Assembly: GCA_963794185.1 (NCBI GenBank)
Contig: CAWCDM010000144.1
Coordinates: 1 to 64,000 of the forward strand
Source: JAMXLO01 sp963794185
Lineage (GTDB): Bacteria > Pseudomonadota > Alphaproteobacteria > Acetobacterales > Acetobacteraceae
Direction: 5' to 3'
Length of the DNA stretch: 64,000 nucleotides
Part shown: in pieces, positions 1 to 9,591 of the stretch
Numbering within the stretch: position 1 is the stretch's first letter
Layout: every line of letters starts with the position of its first letter
Notes under the pieces: generated by a model
What the model saw: only the letters and a program-made list of their open reading frames with translations
Database searches by the model: none
Told to the model about the DNA's origin: nothing
Made by a program: the position numbers and the translations under genes

Positions 1-1536
1 ATCGCCGCGGCGCTGGTGCTGATGTCGGCCGCCTGGATGCGTGGCGCCGAATACGACGAGCAGTATACGCTGTTCCTCACTGCCGGCGTGGCGCGCCCGA
101 ATTGGCCCACGGATGCGTTCCCGGCCGGCGAGGTGCGCCGGCTGCAGGCCGGACACACGGGCTTCGCCGCCATCGCGCATGATCTGCGGGCGACCGATGT
201 GCATCCACCACTGTATTTCTGGACGATCCGATATGGCGGACGCTGGTCGGCGATTCGCTGTTCGCGGCGCGGCTGGCCTCCGTGTTGTTCAGCGTCGCGG
301 CGTTGTGCATGGTTGCGGTGATCGCCCGGCTTGCCGGTGTCCCTGCCGTAACGGCGGTGTTGCTGACGGCCAGCTGCTATGGGTTTGTCTATACAGGGAC
401 GATCGCCCGCGGTTTTGCGCTGGCGCAGCTGCTGACGCTCTCGGGCGTGGCGGCATTGCTTTATGCGGAACGGCGCGCCAGCGGACGGATCGCGCTGGCC
501 GCGGGGATATTGCTCGGTGCGGCGGCGTTTTCGAACTATCTGGCCGCGTTCGTAGGATGCGCCGCGCTGTTGTGGAGTGCGAGGTAGCGGAAATTACATT
601 CTCCCCTCTCCCCCAAGGTGAGGGGGGGGACCTTGCCTCGCCGTTCTGCGTGGCCTTGCCGCGCGCCTCGCAATGGCGGCCGGGCTCGGCTTCGCTGTCT
701 GGCTGCCGGCGGAACTCTGGTTCTTCCTGGCGCAGCGGCAAAGCCGCGTGGGACAGTTTGCTCCGTTCGACGCGGCATCAGGCCGTCCAGCTCGCACGAT
801 ATTTCGCCGCCAACCTGCTGGGCGGATTGCCACTGCTATGTCAGCGGCCTTGCAAGCCAGCTCGTGGCAGCGGCGCTGGCGTTGCTGCTGGTCGTGCTGA
901 CCGGCCTGACGATATGGCAATGGCGAGGCATCGCCGCGCCGGCCCACGTCTGCTGCTGGCCATGGCCGCAGCGGCGCCACCGCTCGGCCTGCTGCTGCTC
1001 GGCCTCGTCTTCAACTCAATGCCAATCGAGTTGCGCTATCTCGCCTTTGCCACGCCGTTCATCGGTCTGCTGTTGGCTGGAGCCTTCGCGACACTGCCGC
1101 GGCGCGCGGGCCATACGTTGTGCGGCTTTGTCCTGGCGATCCAAATCTTGTCGCTGGTCGGACTGATGACCCGGCAGGAGACGATGCAGCCGGCGCGCGC
1201 AACGGCCGTCGGCGGCGGTGGCATTGGTGGGCGACGGCGTGGTGCTGGTGCCGCACGGCAATGACGGCGTCGGGATCGTCGGCGCCTTCGCCATCGAGGC
1301 GCCGCCGACACTGCGCCTGCTGGTCATCGGCAAGGATGCATCGCCGGCAGCAGATCCGCGCGCGGGCCGGTCGCTTTCCACGCGTGGTACTGGCGCTGCT
1401 CGGTCAGGATGCCGACAGCCGCGCAACGCTGCCTGTCATGCGCAAGGCTTTCGCCGATCCATGCTGGCATACTGCGGGCGAAGGGTTCAACGTCCTCGCG
1501 TTCGATAGGATCTGCCGGGGAGGAGTGACGATATGA
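1..1536 (+). pseudogene. Membrane glycosyltransferase-like protein, multiply broken
   Basis: Remnant of a polytopic membrane protein resembling GT39/ArnT-type glycosyltransferases. The first segment (about 16-235) carries an acidic EYDEQ stretch and the motif DVHPPLYFW typical of the first periplasmic loop of that superfamily. Hydrophobic helices continue in another frame at 282-587 and again around 960-1170. At least four frame changes are needed to join the pieces, and a G/C-rich repeat (601-633) with flanking unrelated sequence interrupts the middle. The last segment ends in a TGA overlapping the ATG of the downstream oxidase (ATGA at 1533-1536), which suggests the pair was once one operon. 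The start lies outside the window. Family assignment is tentative; that it is broken is clear. Confidence 0.55.
601..633. repeat. CTCCCC/GGGGAG-type dispersed repeat inside pseudogene
   Basis: A C-run followed by CAAGGTGAG and a G-run gives an imperfect palindrome. It resembles the 'ctctccc...gggagag' intergenic repeats seen at 58350-58402 and 61780-61915. Here it sits in the middle of a former coding sequence, directly after an in-frame stop. Confidence 0.45.
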
Positions 1537-3263
1537 ACCGGCGCGGTTCGCTCGCGGGAGCGGCGGGGCTTGCGGTGTCGCGACCCCGCGCGGCGTCTGC
1601 CAGCCGCGTGCGCCCAACCGATCCGGCGTGGCCGGGTGAAGCCGACTGGGAACAACTGAATCGCGCCGTCGATGGCCGCCTGATCAAGGTAAAACGGCCA
1701 TCTGCATCCGCGGGCGACTTTCACAACCCTTACTTCCTCGGCGATCAGCCAGGTGCCACGCAGACCTCCGGCTGGGTCGATGCCTGGATGTCCACGCCCA
1801 GTGTCTATGCGGTCGCGGCCGAGACCACGGCACATGTCGTCGCCGCGGTGAACTTCGCGCGCGAGCGCGACCTGCGTCTCGTCATCAAGGGAGGCGGACA
1901 CAGTTACCTTGGCACGTCCAGCGCGCCCGATTCACTGCTGATCTGGACGCGTGCAATGAACCAAATCGCGTTGCACGATGCGTTCGTGCCGCGTGGTTGC
2001 AACGGCGCCGCGCCGCTGGCGGCGGTGTCAGTCGGCGCGGGGGCGATCTGGATGCATGTCTATGACGCGGTAACGACGAAGGCCGCTCGCTACGTGCAGG
2101 GCGGCGGCTGCGCCACCGTGGGCGTCGCGGGCCTTGTCCAAAGCGGCGGGTTTGGCAGTTTCTCAAAGAACTACGGCACCGCCGCGGGCAGTCTGCTTGA
2201 GGCCGAGATTGTCACGGCGGATGGCGCGGTGCGCATCGCCAACGCGTGCAGCGATCCCGAACTGTTCTGGGGCATCAAGGGTGGCGGTGGCGGCAGCCTT
2301 GGTGTCATCACGCGCCTCACTCTCAAGACAGACGAACTGCCTGACTGGTTCGGCGGCACATTCGTGACCATCGCGGCCGCATCCGACTCGGCCTATCGTC
2401 GACTGCTTGGCGGGTTTCTCGATCTGTATCGCAACCGGCTGTTCAACCGGTACTGGGGCGAGAGCATCGCGATCCGCGGTGACAACACGCTGGCGATCTC
2501 CATGATCTCGCAGCAGTTGGACAAGGGACAAGCGGAGGACATCTGGCGGCCGTTCCTCAACTGGGTTGCGGCATCGCCACGCGAGTTGGCGATCGTCGGC
2601 GATACGCGGATCGGCAGCATACCGGCGCGACATTGGTGGGACGCCGACTGGCGTCGTCACAATCTTCCGGCAACGGTGAAGTCGGACAATCGGCCGGGCG
2701 CGTCCACCGGCGATGTCTGGTGGACCGGCGACAGCGCGCAGGTGGGCTGGTTCCTGCACAACTATGAGTCTGCCTGGCTGCCCGCGGCGCTGTTGCAGCA
2801 GCAGGAGAACCTGGCCGATGCGCTGTTCGCGGCGAGCCGGCATTGGAGTGTGGGACTGCACTTCAACAAGGGTCTGGCTGGCGCCTTGGTTGAGGCAGTG
2901 ACCGCGGCACGCGATACCGCGACCAATCCCGCAATGCTGGACGCCTTCGCGTTGGCAATCATTGCCGGCTATGGGCCGTCGGCGTACATGGCACCACCCG
3001 ATCTTGCCGCGGCACGCCGGGATGCAGGCGCGATCAGCGCTGCGATGGCGGAGTTGCTGAAGCTTGTTCCAAATGCCGGCGCCTATGTGTCGGAGAGCAG
3101 CTACTTCCAGCGCGACTGGCAGCGTGCCTATTGGGGCGAAAATTATCCGCGGCTGCAGGCGGTGAAGACGCGCTACGATCCCGACGGGCTGTTCTTCGTG
3201 CACCACGGTGTGGGCAGTGAGGCGTGGAGCGCCGACGGGTTCGTGCGCGTGACAGCGCGATGA
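1533..3263 (+). CDS. FAD-linked oxidase (BBE/PCMH type), exported
   Basis: Flavin-dependent oxidase of the berberine-bridge/hexose-oxidase superfamily, 576 residues. After a short N-terminal export-like segment (RR near the start, Ala-rich) comes a PCMH FAD-binding domain. GGGHSY holds His123 and the stretch QGGGCATVGVAG holds Cys193; these are the two positions that carry the bicovalent 8-alpha-histidyl, 6-S-cysteinyl flavin in this family. The C-terminus (YWGENYPRLQ...KTRYDPDGLFF) is a BBE domain. The ATG follows a GGGGAGGAG ribosome site. Such enzymes oxidise alcohol groups of sugars or alkaloid-like compounds with O2; the substrate here cannot be told. It converges with the M81 peptidase gene, with only 3 nt between the stop codons. 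Confidence 0.85.
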   Translation: MNRRGSLAGAAGLAVSRPRAASASRVRPTDPAWPGEADWEQLNRAVDGRLIKVKRPSASAGDFHNPYFLGDQPGATQTSGWVDAWMSTPSVYAVAAETTAHVVAAVNFARERDLRLVIKGGGHSYLGTSSAPDSLLIWTRAMNQIALHDAFVPRGCNGAAPLAAVSVGAGAIWMHVYDAVTTKAARYVQGGGCATVGVAGLVQSGGFGSFSKNYGTAAGSLLEAEIVTADGAVRIANACSDPELFWGIKGGGGGSLGVITRLTLKTDELPDWFGGTFVTIAAASDSAYRRLLGGFLDLYRNRLFNRYWGESIAIRGDNTLAISMISQQLDKGQAEDIWRPFLNWVAASPRELAIVGDTRIGSIPARHWWDADWRRHNLPATVKSDNRPGASTGDVWWTGDSAQVGWFLHNYESAWLPAALLQQQENLADALFAASRHWSVGLHFNKGLAGALVEAVTAARDTATNPAMLDAFALAIIAGYGPSAYMAPPDLAAARRDAGAISAAMAELLKLVPNAGAYVSESSYFQRDWQRAYWGENYPRLQAVKTRYDPDGLFFVHHGVGSEAWSADGFVRVTAR

Positions 3264-3266
3264 TGG

Positions 3267-4748
3267 TCAGGCCGGGAATACCGGATTGCCGTACGGGTAG
3301 AATCGCCGCAAATCGACATTGTCGTATTTCAGCGCGTCCAGCCGCACCGTGCCGAGGAACGGCTCCGTCGGTTCCACCAGAAGGATCGTCTTCGCAATGC
3401 CGCTGTCGTCGAAGCCGCGCCGGAAGTGGACGCGCGACTTGATCACGATGATTTGGAAGGCGGCTGGATCCAGACCGATATCCGTCAGCGTCGATGGCTC
3501 CATGATCTGCACCAGATACGGGCTGATCACCAGCACATTGTCCTGGCCAAATCCGACGCTGACCCACGGCTGCCCGAACCGCTCGACCGTGTTCAGCACG
3601 GTACCGATGATGCGCACCGGCTGGCCCGCTGACTTATCGGCCAATCCGCCGACCGCCATGTCGAATGCATCGCCCGGCTTCGCATCTTTGAGCCGCGCAA
3701 TCGCCTCGGCATCCGCGATCGTAGCGACCAGCGTGTTGGCCAGCCCTTGCGCAATGATCTCGCGCAACACCCAGGTGGCGTAGCCCGAACGATCGCTGTG
3801 ATCGGCCAGCACCACAGGCGTTTCGCCCGCCGCCACCGCCTGCTTCGCCAGCGCAACGCCGTCCGGGATCGTGTGCACCTTGGTAGCGTTGAGCAACGCC
3901 TCACGCCGCCGCCATGCGAATTGCGCCATGTCATCGGCAATGCGTTGCGCCAAAGCCGCATGGGCGTTGGTGATCACCTGAAATGTCATGCCGACATCCG
4001 GCACGTCCGACCACGGGAAGCCAAAATACACGTTGACATACGCGTCCGGCTCGCGCGCCTCCCAGGTCAGTGCGCGTTGCACCAGGTCCATCCATGGCGA
4101 TGCGCCGGTCCATTGCACCACTGTCGGCGAGATGATCGGCACCTTCACTGTGGCATGCGTCGGCCGGTACGACCCGCGGATCGCGCGCACCAGAATGCGC
4201 GCCGCGCGTTCGCCCTGCAGATGGCTGTCGTAATGCGGAAAGTACTTCCCGCAAAACGCCAGGTCGGCGTGACAAAGGAACTCTTCGTCCTCATTGCCGT
4301 GCGGATCGAAGGTCGCCGCGATGAAGGCGCCGGGCCCAATTGCGTCGCGCACGCGCCGCGCCAGTTCGGCTTCCGGCCGAGGAACGCCGCGCGCAGCCAT
4401 CGCTCCGTGCACACAGAGATAGACGCCGTCAAACGGACCCTCGGCTTTGATCTGCGCGATCATCCGACCGACGAATGTTTCGTAGGCATCCTGCGTAACC
4501 CAGCCGGAGCCGGAGCCGGTCCTCGGCCAAAGCGGCGATTCAATACCGACGAGTTCGACCCCGCCGAACTCGCGGGCAACCTGAACGAACCCGCCCATGT
4601 AGGATTTGGGTCCCGCCTCCAGCAGCGCTTCGCCACGAGCCGGCGAGCCGGGATAGACGAAGTCGCCGATCGTCGTGTCGTTCCGCAGAAACGTCACCGT
4701 TTCGTGCGAGAAATGCAGGACGGCGATGCGGATCGGCGACTTCGTCAT
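3267..4748 (-). CDS. M81 family metallopeptidase (MlrC-like)
   Basis: Zinc peptidase related to microcystinase C (MlrC), 493 residues. The putative zinc ligands are in ATFDPHGN (Asp148, His150) and HYDSH (His172/His176). The N-terminal M81 domain is followed by the MlrC C-terminal domain (PVVLADHSDRSGYAT onward). I chose the ATG at 4748 (MTKSPIRIAVLHF) because the frame upstream has no family similarity and runs into the binding-protein gene. It starts 7 nt after the stop of the periplasmic binding protein, so the two are very likely co-transcribed, which suggests degradation of an imported peptide-like or amide compound. Confidence 0.87.
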   Translation of the reverse strand: MTKSPIRIAVLHFSHETVTFLRNDTTIGDFVYPGSPARGEALLEAGPKSYMGGFVQVAREFGGVELVGIESPLWPRTGSGSGWVTQDAYETFVGRMIAQIKAEGPFDGVYLCVHGAMAARGVPRPEAELARRVRDAIGPGAFIAATFDPHGNEDEEFLCHADLAFCGKYFPHYDSHLQGERAARILVRAIRGSYRPTHATVKVPIISPTVVQWTGASPWMDLVQRALTWEAREPDAYVNVYFGFPWSDVPDVGMTFQVITNAHAALAQRIADDMAQFAWRRREALLNATKVHTIPDGVALAKQAVAAGETPVVLADHSDRSGYATWVLREIIAQGLANTLVATIADAEAIARLKDAKPGDAFDMAVGGLADKSAGQPVRIIGTVLNTVERFGQPWVSVGFGQDNVLVISPYLVQIMEPSTLTDIGLDPAAFQIIVIKSRVHFRRGFDDSGIAKTILLVEPTEPFLGTVRLDALKYDNVDLRRFYPYGNPVFPA

Positions 4749-4755
4749 GCCGTGG

Positions 4756-5934
4756 CTAATAGACCAGCGCGTGATCGACCACCGGCTCCCAGCGGCCGTT
4801 GTGCACCACCGAGAGGAAGGCGGCCGTGGCGCCGTGATGGTTGGTCGGGCTGAAGGAATACGTTCCGCCAAACAGATCGTGGAAGTCCTGGATGCCCTCC
4901 ATCGCCTTCACCAAACTATCGACCGTAAGGTCGCGCCCGGCGTGTTGCAGCGCCTCGATGGCGATCTGCGCCGAGGTGTAGCCCATCTCGCCGAGGTAGT
5001 TCACATCGACGCCGTATTTCGCCTTGTATTTCTGCGTGAACGCCTTGATCTCCTGCCGCGGATCGTCGGGATAGGCGTACAGCGACGGCGACATCGAGTA
5101 GAAGCCTTCCGCGACATTGCCCGGCGCATCGGCGATCGCGGTGTCATACGAAGCAACCTGGCCCAGCAGATCGACATTCCAGCCGACCTTCTTCACGGTG
5201 GCGATGATCAGCGTGGAATCACGCACGATCGTCCCTATGGTGATCAGGTCGCAGTTCGCCTCCCGCAGCTTGGCGATCGCCGCCGAGAAGTCGGTGTCGG
5301 TCGGCTTGTGCGCGGTGGTGGCGACGATCTTCATGCCCATCGCCTCGGTCCGCAACTGCGCACCGGCCAGCACGTCCTTGCCGAAATCGGTGTCCTGATA
5401 CATCGCGCAGACCGCCTTCTTGCCGCGCTGTTCGACGAAATACTTCACGCCGGCCCGCATCTGATCGACGTAGGAGGAATACTGGCTGAACTTCAACCGA
5501 TTGAACGGCTCGTACATGGAACGCGCGGCCGACAGCGGCAGCAGCTTCGGCACGTTCTTCTCGATCGCCATCGGGAAGGTGGCGTTGTTCATCGGCGTGC
5601 CACCGTCCTCGATGGTGAAGAATACGCCGTCATTGTTGATCAGCTTGTTGATCGCCTGCACCGCGCGTGGCACCTGGTACTGGCTGTCCTCCACGATGTA
5701 GTGGATCTTGTGGCCGTTGATGCCGCCCTTCTCGTTCACCTCGTCGAACGCGAGACGAACCGCGTTGGCATTGTTCACGCCCTGCACCGCGGTGACGCCG
5801 GAAAGGTCGGTGATGGTTCCGACAAGGATTTCGGTATCGGTGACCCCGCGCTGTGTGTCCGCCATCGCGCCCGCGGCGATCAAACTCAGCGCCGTCGCGA
5901 GCAGAGGGGGGCTGACAAGTCGTGTTCCGTTCAT
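4756..5934 (-). CDS. ABC transporter substrate-binding protein (branched-chain amino acid/PBP1 type)
   Basis: Periplasmic type-I binding protein of the LivJ/Peripla_BP_6 family, 392 residues. It has a clear Sec signal peptide (MNGTRLVSPPLLATALSL...GAMA). The mature protein begins with the family hallmark DTEILVGTITDLSG and has two alpha/beta lobes (TAVQGVNNANAVRLAFDEVN; AVCAMYQDTDFGKDVL). No permease or ATPase genes are adjacent. The M81 peptidase gene follows closely. An IS1380 element begins about 30 nt upstream of the start codon, so the native promoter has probably been replaced. Confidence 0.88.
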   Translation of the reverse strand: MNGTRLVSPPLLATALSLIAAGAMADTQRGVTDTEILVGTITDLSGVTAVQGVNNANAVRLAFDEVNEKGGINGHKIHYIVEDSQYQVPRAVQAINKLINNDGVFFTIEDGGTPMNNATFPMAIEKNVPKLLPLSAARSMYEPFNRLKFSQYSSYVDQMRAGVKYFVEQRGKKAVCAMYQDTDFGKDVLAGAQLRTEAMGMKIVATTAHKPTDTDFSAAIAKLREANCDLITIGTIVRDSTLIIATVKKVGWNVDLLGQVASYDTAIADAPGNVAEGFYSMSPSLYAYPDDPRQEIKAFTQKYKAKYGVDVNYLGEMGYTSAQIAIEALQHAGRDLTVDSLVKAMEGIQDFHDLFGGTYSFSPTNHHGATAAFLSVVHNGRWEPVVDHALVY

Positions 5935-5942
5935 TGACGTTT

Positions 5943-5960
5943 CTCCCCATTATCGGGGAG
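5943..5960 (-). promoter_or_regulatory. Hairpin holding the ribosome-binding site of the binding-protein gene
   Basis: On the minus strand CTCCCC, a 6-nt loop and GGGGAG form a perfect 6-bp stem. The 3' arm GGGGAG is the only good Shine-Dalgarno candidate, 8 nt before the ATG at 5934. This could dampen translation; it may also be chance. Confidence 0.4.
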
Positions 5961-6959
5961 AGGCTAGCCCGCATTTCTCATACTGGCGAGTAGCCTGACG
6001 TCTTTTATTGCGAGTTCAGACTAAATCTCGCTACGCCCTTGCATTGCACCAGGGAAAGTGCCGGATCGCAGCAAAGCTCCGCCCGCGCCGCCATCTCGGG
6101 CAGCGTTGGCGGGGGCTCTACGGCACCTATGCGCTATCTGGTTCGTATTAGCCGATGGCGTTGCGCAGTCGCACATGCGCCAGAGCGAACTCATCCTGCC
6201 ACGGGCAGGCTGACGCCATCGCGATCTTGATCCGCCGTACGCTGACACGGACCAAGGCGCCGAGCTTCAGCAGTTTCAGCCGGATCGTGCCGCAGGTGGC
6301 ATCGGCGAACTGGCTGTGTGCCAGGCCGATGCGGCGCAAGGCGCAGAGCAGCACGTAGGCCATCGAAGCAAACCACAGGCGAAGCTGGTTGGCTTGCATG
6401 GTCGCGGTTGATGTCCGATCCGCAAACAGGTCGAGCTGGCACTCCTTGATGCGGTTCTCCATGTCGCCACGCGCGCAGTAGGTCTTCTCGTAGAGATGTC
6501 GCGCGCCGGCCTCGCTCCGCTTGAGCGAGGTGACAACAAAGCGGGGATTGGCCTCGCCACCCGTCACCTCGGCCTTGCCGATGACCCGGCGTTCGCGGCT
6601 CCAACTGTCCAGCGTGGTGTAGCTAAAGTCCTTGAAGCAGCGGGCGGTCCTGCCTGTGCGGATGCTTTCGATCGTCGCCGTGATCAGCTCGGGAATGATC
6701 GCCTTCTCCAGCCGGTCGTTGCGGGCCAGGCCGAACACGTAATCCACCCGGTTGGCTTCGCACCACGCCATCAAGGTCTCGCGGGTGAAGCCGGAATCGC
6801 CGCGCAGCAGAATGCGTGTTCTTGGCCAGCGGCGGCGGATTTGTGCCACGATCCGCGCGACTTCCTCGACCGACCCGGCGGCGCCATCGATGTTCGAGCG
6901 GCGCAGCTTGGCCGCCAGCAGGTGCCGCCCGCAGAAGATGTAGAGCGGCAGGTCGCAGT

Positions 6960-8308
6960 CTCACTCATCCCCTCATTTCTGTAGGGCATAAAAAATGAGG
7001 CAACTGTAGACGCGATTCGAAAAGAATCCTGCGACGCGCCGATGACACATTCTTGCGAAATCGCCGAGGCGATTCCCCGCCCAACCCCAACCGGCGAGTT
7101 GCCCGCGGGCAATGCGAGTCGGGGGGTTACGATGGTCGTCAGAGAGCAGCGGTTCTCGTTCAATCATGTTCGGCAGGTCCTGGGCGGCGTGCTGGAGCAC
7201 GACCTTCACGCCAAGCGCGTCGACTGCTCTGCGACGCCACCTCGGCGTGCTGCGCAGCGCTTCGCTTGCGGTCTGCATGATCGGCCAGGGCCTAGCGGCC
7301 GCCGTGGCCTGAACCCCAAGCATGCTACGAAACAGGTGGATCGCCTGCTCTCCAACCCGATGATCAACGTCGACGATATACTCGTTCGCTGGGTGCCCTA
7401 CGTCGTCGGCGCACGCAAAGCCATCGTAGTGGCATTGGACTGGACCGACTTCGACGCCGACAAACAAGCGACCATCATGGTGTCGCTGATCACTGACCAT
7501 GGTCGTGCCACCCCCCTGGTGTGGCTGACGGTCGACAAGGCCACGCTCAAGCACAACCGCAGCCTCTACGAGCATCGCGTGTTGGTGCGGCTCGCCGAAC
7601 TGCTGCCGGCGACGTCAAGGTGTGCGTTGTCGCCGATCGCGGCTTCGGCGACCAGAAACTCTACCGGATGCTGACCGAGGAGTTGTATTTCGACTACGTC
7701 ATCCGCTTCCGCGGCAACATCGCGGTCACCGCCACCACCGGTGAAACCCGCACCGCTGCCGCCTGGGTGCGGCCCGGCGGACGTGCACGCGTGCTGCGCG
7801 GCGCCGCGGTCACCGCCGATCGCTATGCGGTGGGGACCGTGGTCTGCGTTCAGGACCAGGACATGAAGCAGGCCTGGTGCCTGGCCGCCAGCAGCACCGA
7901 TGCCACCGCCAAGCAACTGATCGGCTACTACGGCCGTCGCTGGGGCATTGAGTGTGCGCTGCGCGATACCAAGGATCTGCGCTTCGGTATGGGAATGGGC
8001 ACGGTGCATGTGAATTCCCCCGAGCGGCGCGACCGGCTATGGCTGATCAACGCTTTTGCGGTGGTGCTGTTGACATTGCTCGGCGCCGCCGGCGAAGCGC
8101 TGGGCTATGATCGGATGCTCAAGACCAACACGACCAAACGCCGCGTCCACTCGTTGTTCCGCCAGGGCTGCATGCTTTACGATCTGATCCCCATGATGCC
8201 GGAAGCCAGGCTGCGTCCGCTGATGCAGGGTTTCTCCCGCATGCTGCACGAGCAGCCGATCTTCGCGGACGTTTTCGGCCCGGTCTGACAAATGAGGGGA
8301 GTCGTGAG
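6960..8308 (+). mobile_element. IS4-family insertion sequence nested in IS1380
   Basis: The ends are imperfect 19-bp inverted repeats: CTCACTCATCCCCTCATTT at 6960-6978 and CTCACGACTCCCCTCATTT on the minus strand at 8308-8290. The flanking 9-bp target repeats are GGTCGCAGT (6951-6959) and GGTAGCAGT (8309-8317), differing at one base. Length about 1.35 kb. One mismatch in the target repeat points to some age or to a sequence error. Confidence 0.8.
7132..8288 (+). pseudogene. IS4 family transposase, frameshifted
   Basis: DDE transposase of the IS4 group. Catalytic features are ALDWTDFDAD, VADRGFGDQ and the Y-(2)-R-(3)-E signature YYGRRWGIE. The reading frame changes near 7225, 7300 and 7610; the 3' half (about 7610-8288) is open and well conserved. 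The ATG at 7132 begins MVVREQRFSF. As read it cannot make a full transposase. Confidence 0.75.
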
Positions 8309-9019
8309 GGTAGCAGTAGCAGTCATAATAACCATGGAAGAACTTGCCCTCCTGGTTGCCATGCAGCGGATCGTCGGTGGCATCGAGGTCGAGGATGATT
8401 TGTTTCGGAGCCTTCGTGTGAGCTTCCAGGAAGAGATCGACGAACAGGCTTTCGATCGCCGCAGGGTCGTGACTAACCTTGTGATAACGCGTCGGTTCGG
8501 CGCGGCTCAGTTCCAGCCGGTTCAGCGTGGACTTGCCGGCCAGCGGCGCACAGTCACTCCGCTGCGCCTCCAGCTTGCCAGCCAGCACCGCGAGCACCGG
8601 GTCGCGGCGCAGTTGGTCGTGGTCGTTCAGGTCCTCATAACCCAGAGCAATGCCGACCACGCGCTGCATCACCATGGTCTCGACCGGGTGTTCCACCAAC
8701 TCCGCTGTGCGCGTATCGGCGAAGCAGGAGGCGAACCGCTCCGTCAGCCGGATCGCTCGGTCGGTCTGGCCCAGCAGCAGCGCGCCGGCATCGGAGGTGA
8801 TCGCACCACCGTCGAACGAGGCCACAACATCGCGGCCTCCGACGGGTGGAAATTCAAACAATGCGGGGTTACAGTCTGTTTGCATTGGGGCGTCCTGTGG
8901 ATTTGAGAAAAACCGTGGTCGCAACACGATTCTCTCAGAATCCGCGCCCCAATGCACCTGATTCGGTGAGAAATGCGGGCTAGCGCAGCTCCGGAACAAC
9001 CGCCAAGCGACGGCCCGCA

Positions 9020-9529
9020 TCATGCAGCCTCCGGCACCACCAGGAACAGATCGGTATCTCCCGTCTCCTGCCCACTCGCGGTGAGCAGCGCATGCGCCTG
9101 GCCACGGTGATGCGTCTGGTGGTTGAAGAAATGCAGCACCAGCGGTCCCTTCTTCCGCCGCAACTCCTTCTGCGCGGAGCCGCTGAACCATACGAGGTCC
9201 TCGGCCAGCCACGCGTCATCGACGCGCCTGGCCCAGGCGATGATATCGGCGTCCGCCTTCACCCGACGCGCGCGCAGCGTCTCGAAGTCGTCGATCATCG
9301 TCGCGCTTTGCTTCTGCGGCACCTCGGGCTTCGGCCAGTTGTCGAAGCGCGACATCCATTGGATGTCGCCCCACACGAGATGCGTGAGCGTACCGTGGAT
9401 CGACTGCCAGAACGCACCGCGATCCGCCTTGCGCTCGGCATCGGTGAGGCGCGCCGCCGCCGCATACAGGCGGCGGTTCATCTCGGCGTTGTATTCGGCC
9501 ATCAGGCGGACATAGGCGGGCGTGATCAT
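9020..9529 (-). CDS. DinB-like metalloprotein
   Basis: A 169-residue four-helix-bundle protein of the DinB/YfiT superfamily. The expected metal-binding histidines are in GTLTHLVWGD and in HFFNHQTHHRGQ. I took the ATG at 9529 (MITPAYVRLMAEYN), where family similarity begins; an upstream in-frame ATG at 9595 would overlap the neighbouring gene. Members are thiol-transferase-like or damage-inducible proteins of largely unknown function. It lies just right of the IS1380 insertion. Confidence 0.8.
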   Translation of the reverse strand: MITPAYVRLMAEYNAEMNRRLYAAAARLTDAERKADRGAFWQSIHGTLTHLVWGDIQWMSRFDNWPKPEVPQKQSATMIDDFETLRARRVKADADIIAWARRVDDAWLAEDLVWFSGSAQKELRRKKGPLVLHFFNHQTHHRGQAHALLTASGQETGDTDLFLVVPEAA

Positions 9530-9591
9530 GCGGGTTGCCTCCGTTCCAAGCGTCACTGACGGCAGAATTGATTCACCGAGGTCCGGTTGCG

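Larger units (their letters stand above)
6148..8885 (-). pseudogene. IS1380 family transposase, split by nested IS
   Basis: The N-terminal part runs from the ATG at 8885 to about 8309 (family features: DGGAITSDAGALLL, ILDLDATDDPLHG, the catalytic-core start). The C-terminal part resumes at about 6959 and runs to 6148 (LLRGDSGF, ENRIKE near the catalytic Glu, and the C-terminal conserved block). Joining the two at the 9-bp target site restores YYDCYCY followed by LPLYIFCGRHLL in one frame, so apart from the insertion the transposase is intact. It is inactive as it stands. Confidence 0.85.
5968..8979 (-). mobile_element. IS1380-family insertion sequence, interrupted by an IS4-family element
   Basis: Both ends carry the inverted repeat CCCGCATTTCTCA (5968-5980 and complement at 8967-8979), flanked by a 4-bp direct repeat CTAG (5964-5967, 8980-8983). 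Removing the nested element plus one copy of its 9-bp target repeat leaves about 1.65 kb, the normal length for IS1380 elements. The insertion lies between the binding-protein gene and the DinB-like gene. Confidence 0.85.

Noticed and set aside
5964..8983. The transposon cluster as a composite transposon carrying cargo
   Set aside because: Only one IS1380 and one nested IS4-type element are present, with nothing between them but transposase sequence.
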